This document shows positions 29,830-30,004 of a stretch of 30,004 bases of DNA, piece after piece. The translations under genes and the position numbers were made by a program. Source of the stretch: a virus. The number at the start of each line of letters is the position of its first letter. Position 1 is the first letter of the stretch. The stretch is from positions 1 to 30,004 of IMG/VR virus record IMGVR_UViG_3300042567_000787, one strand, 5' to 3'. Below the pieces are notes generated by a model. It did not search any database. It saw nothing but the letters and a program-made list of their open reading frames with translations, and was not told the origin of the DNA.

Positions 29830-30004
29830 GTTTATTAGACAAGGCGAGCTTAATAGTAACGCCAAACGCGTATAAAGAAAGCAAGTTATATTCAGTAGTT
29901 CCCTCAAGTGGAGCGGGCGATATGAATGTTGTTCGTGCTACAACTGCAACGAGAGTAAATAGTTTAGGATTGATTGAAGTAGTTCCAAGAAATTTAGCTT
30001 TATA
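29826..30004 (+). CDS. Phage spike / receptor-binding fibre, 5' part (continues at base 117)
   Basis: Start ATGAGTTTATTAGACAAG encodes MSLLDKASLIVTPNAYKESK, followed by LYSVVPSSGAGDMNVVRATT. This is the recognisable conserved head of Bacteroidota phage head-spike-fibre proteins, which attach to the virion by the N-terminus. It runs off the end of the window and, after closing the circle, continues in frame at 117. The first 21 codons lie here only, and 29889-30004 repeats bases 1-116. Confidence 0.82.
   Translation, partial: MSLLDKASLIVTPNAYKESKLYSVVPSSGAGDMNVVRATTATRVNSLGLIEVVPRNLAL
29889..30004. repeat. Terminal direct repeat, right copy
   Basis: Equals bases 1-116 except T29945 for A57. 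It begins inside the spike gene at codon 22. Confidence 0.9.

Noticed and set aside
1-30004. tRNA genes, CRISPR arrays, insertion sequences, attachment sites
   Set aside because: Reading through all gaps (the longest are 4238-4452 and 7743-8052) I found no tRNA cloverleaf, regular spaced repeats, transposase or integrase-linked repeat.

Overview
The window looks like one complete circular (or circularly assembled) genome of a small siphovirus-like phage infecting a Bacteroidota host, most likely a Flavobacteriia member. Bases 1-116 recur at 29889-30004 with a single synonymous difference, so the unit length is about 29,888 bp. The receptor-binding spike gene spans the junction: it starts at 29826 and ends at 1632. 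The host assignment rests on AT-rich DNA, A-rich start-codon upstream regions without Shine-Dalgarno sequences, promoters of the Bacteroidota TTTG / TAnnTTTG type, and structural proteins of recognisably Bacteroidota-phage type. Every gene reads on the + strand. I see no integrase, lysogeny repressor, tRNA, CRISPR array, insertion sequence or DNA polymerase.

Layout: 1-4237 holds the spike, then a lysis cassette (two small holin-like membrane proteins, a GH24 lysozyme, a metallophosphoesterase and a one-gene spanin). A terminator and a repeat-rich control region (4238-4452) follow. 4453-7742 carries small early genes, an AT-rich ParB-like gene and a putative single-stranded-DNA-binding protein. 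7743-8052 is a non-coding control region with a terminator, a nested inverted repeat (candidate origin), a promoter and a pseudoknot/terminator leader. 8053-12442 is the replication block (primase-helicase, PAPS-reductase-like protein, SF2 helicase). 12443-14127 is a run of small genes ending in a VRR-type nuclease, headed by a second pseudoknot-type leader. 14128-16866 encodes a sigma-factor-like protein and the terminase. 16867-24029 is the tail module, including a chaperone gene with a probable -1 frameshift and the tape measure protein. 24030-26665 holds the prohead protease/scaffold, major capsid and tail tube proteins. 26666-29829 holds portal, connector and decoration-type genes and leads back to the spike.

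The most interesting layer is regulatory. Four copies of a bipartite element, (T)nACAAAw, 12 bases, GTTATAnTAATAT, occur at identical spacing. Three end on the start codon of the first gene of a structural module (16906, 24076, 26747), and one lies upstream of the operon containing the phage's own sigma-like gene. This looks like a phage sigma regulon with leaderless late mRNAs and self-activation. Three H-type RNA pseudoknots can also be drawn in 5' leaders. One, before the putative SSB gene, recalls the autoregulatory pseudoknot of T4 gene 32. The other two, before the primase-helicase and before the 12548 gene, place a pairing partner inside the loop of a terminator-like hairpin. All these regulatory readings are inferences from sequence and need experiments or comparative searches.
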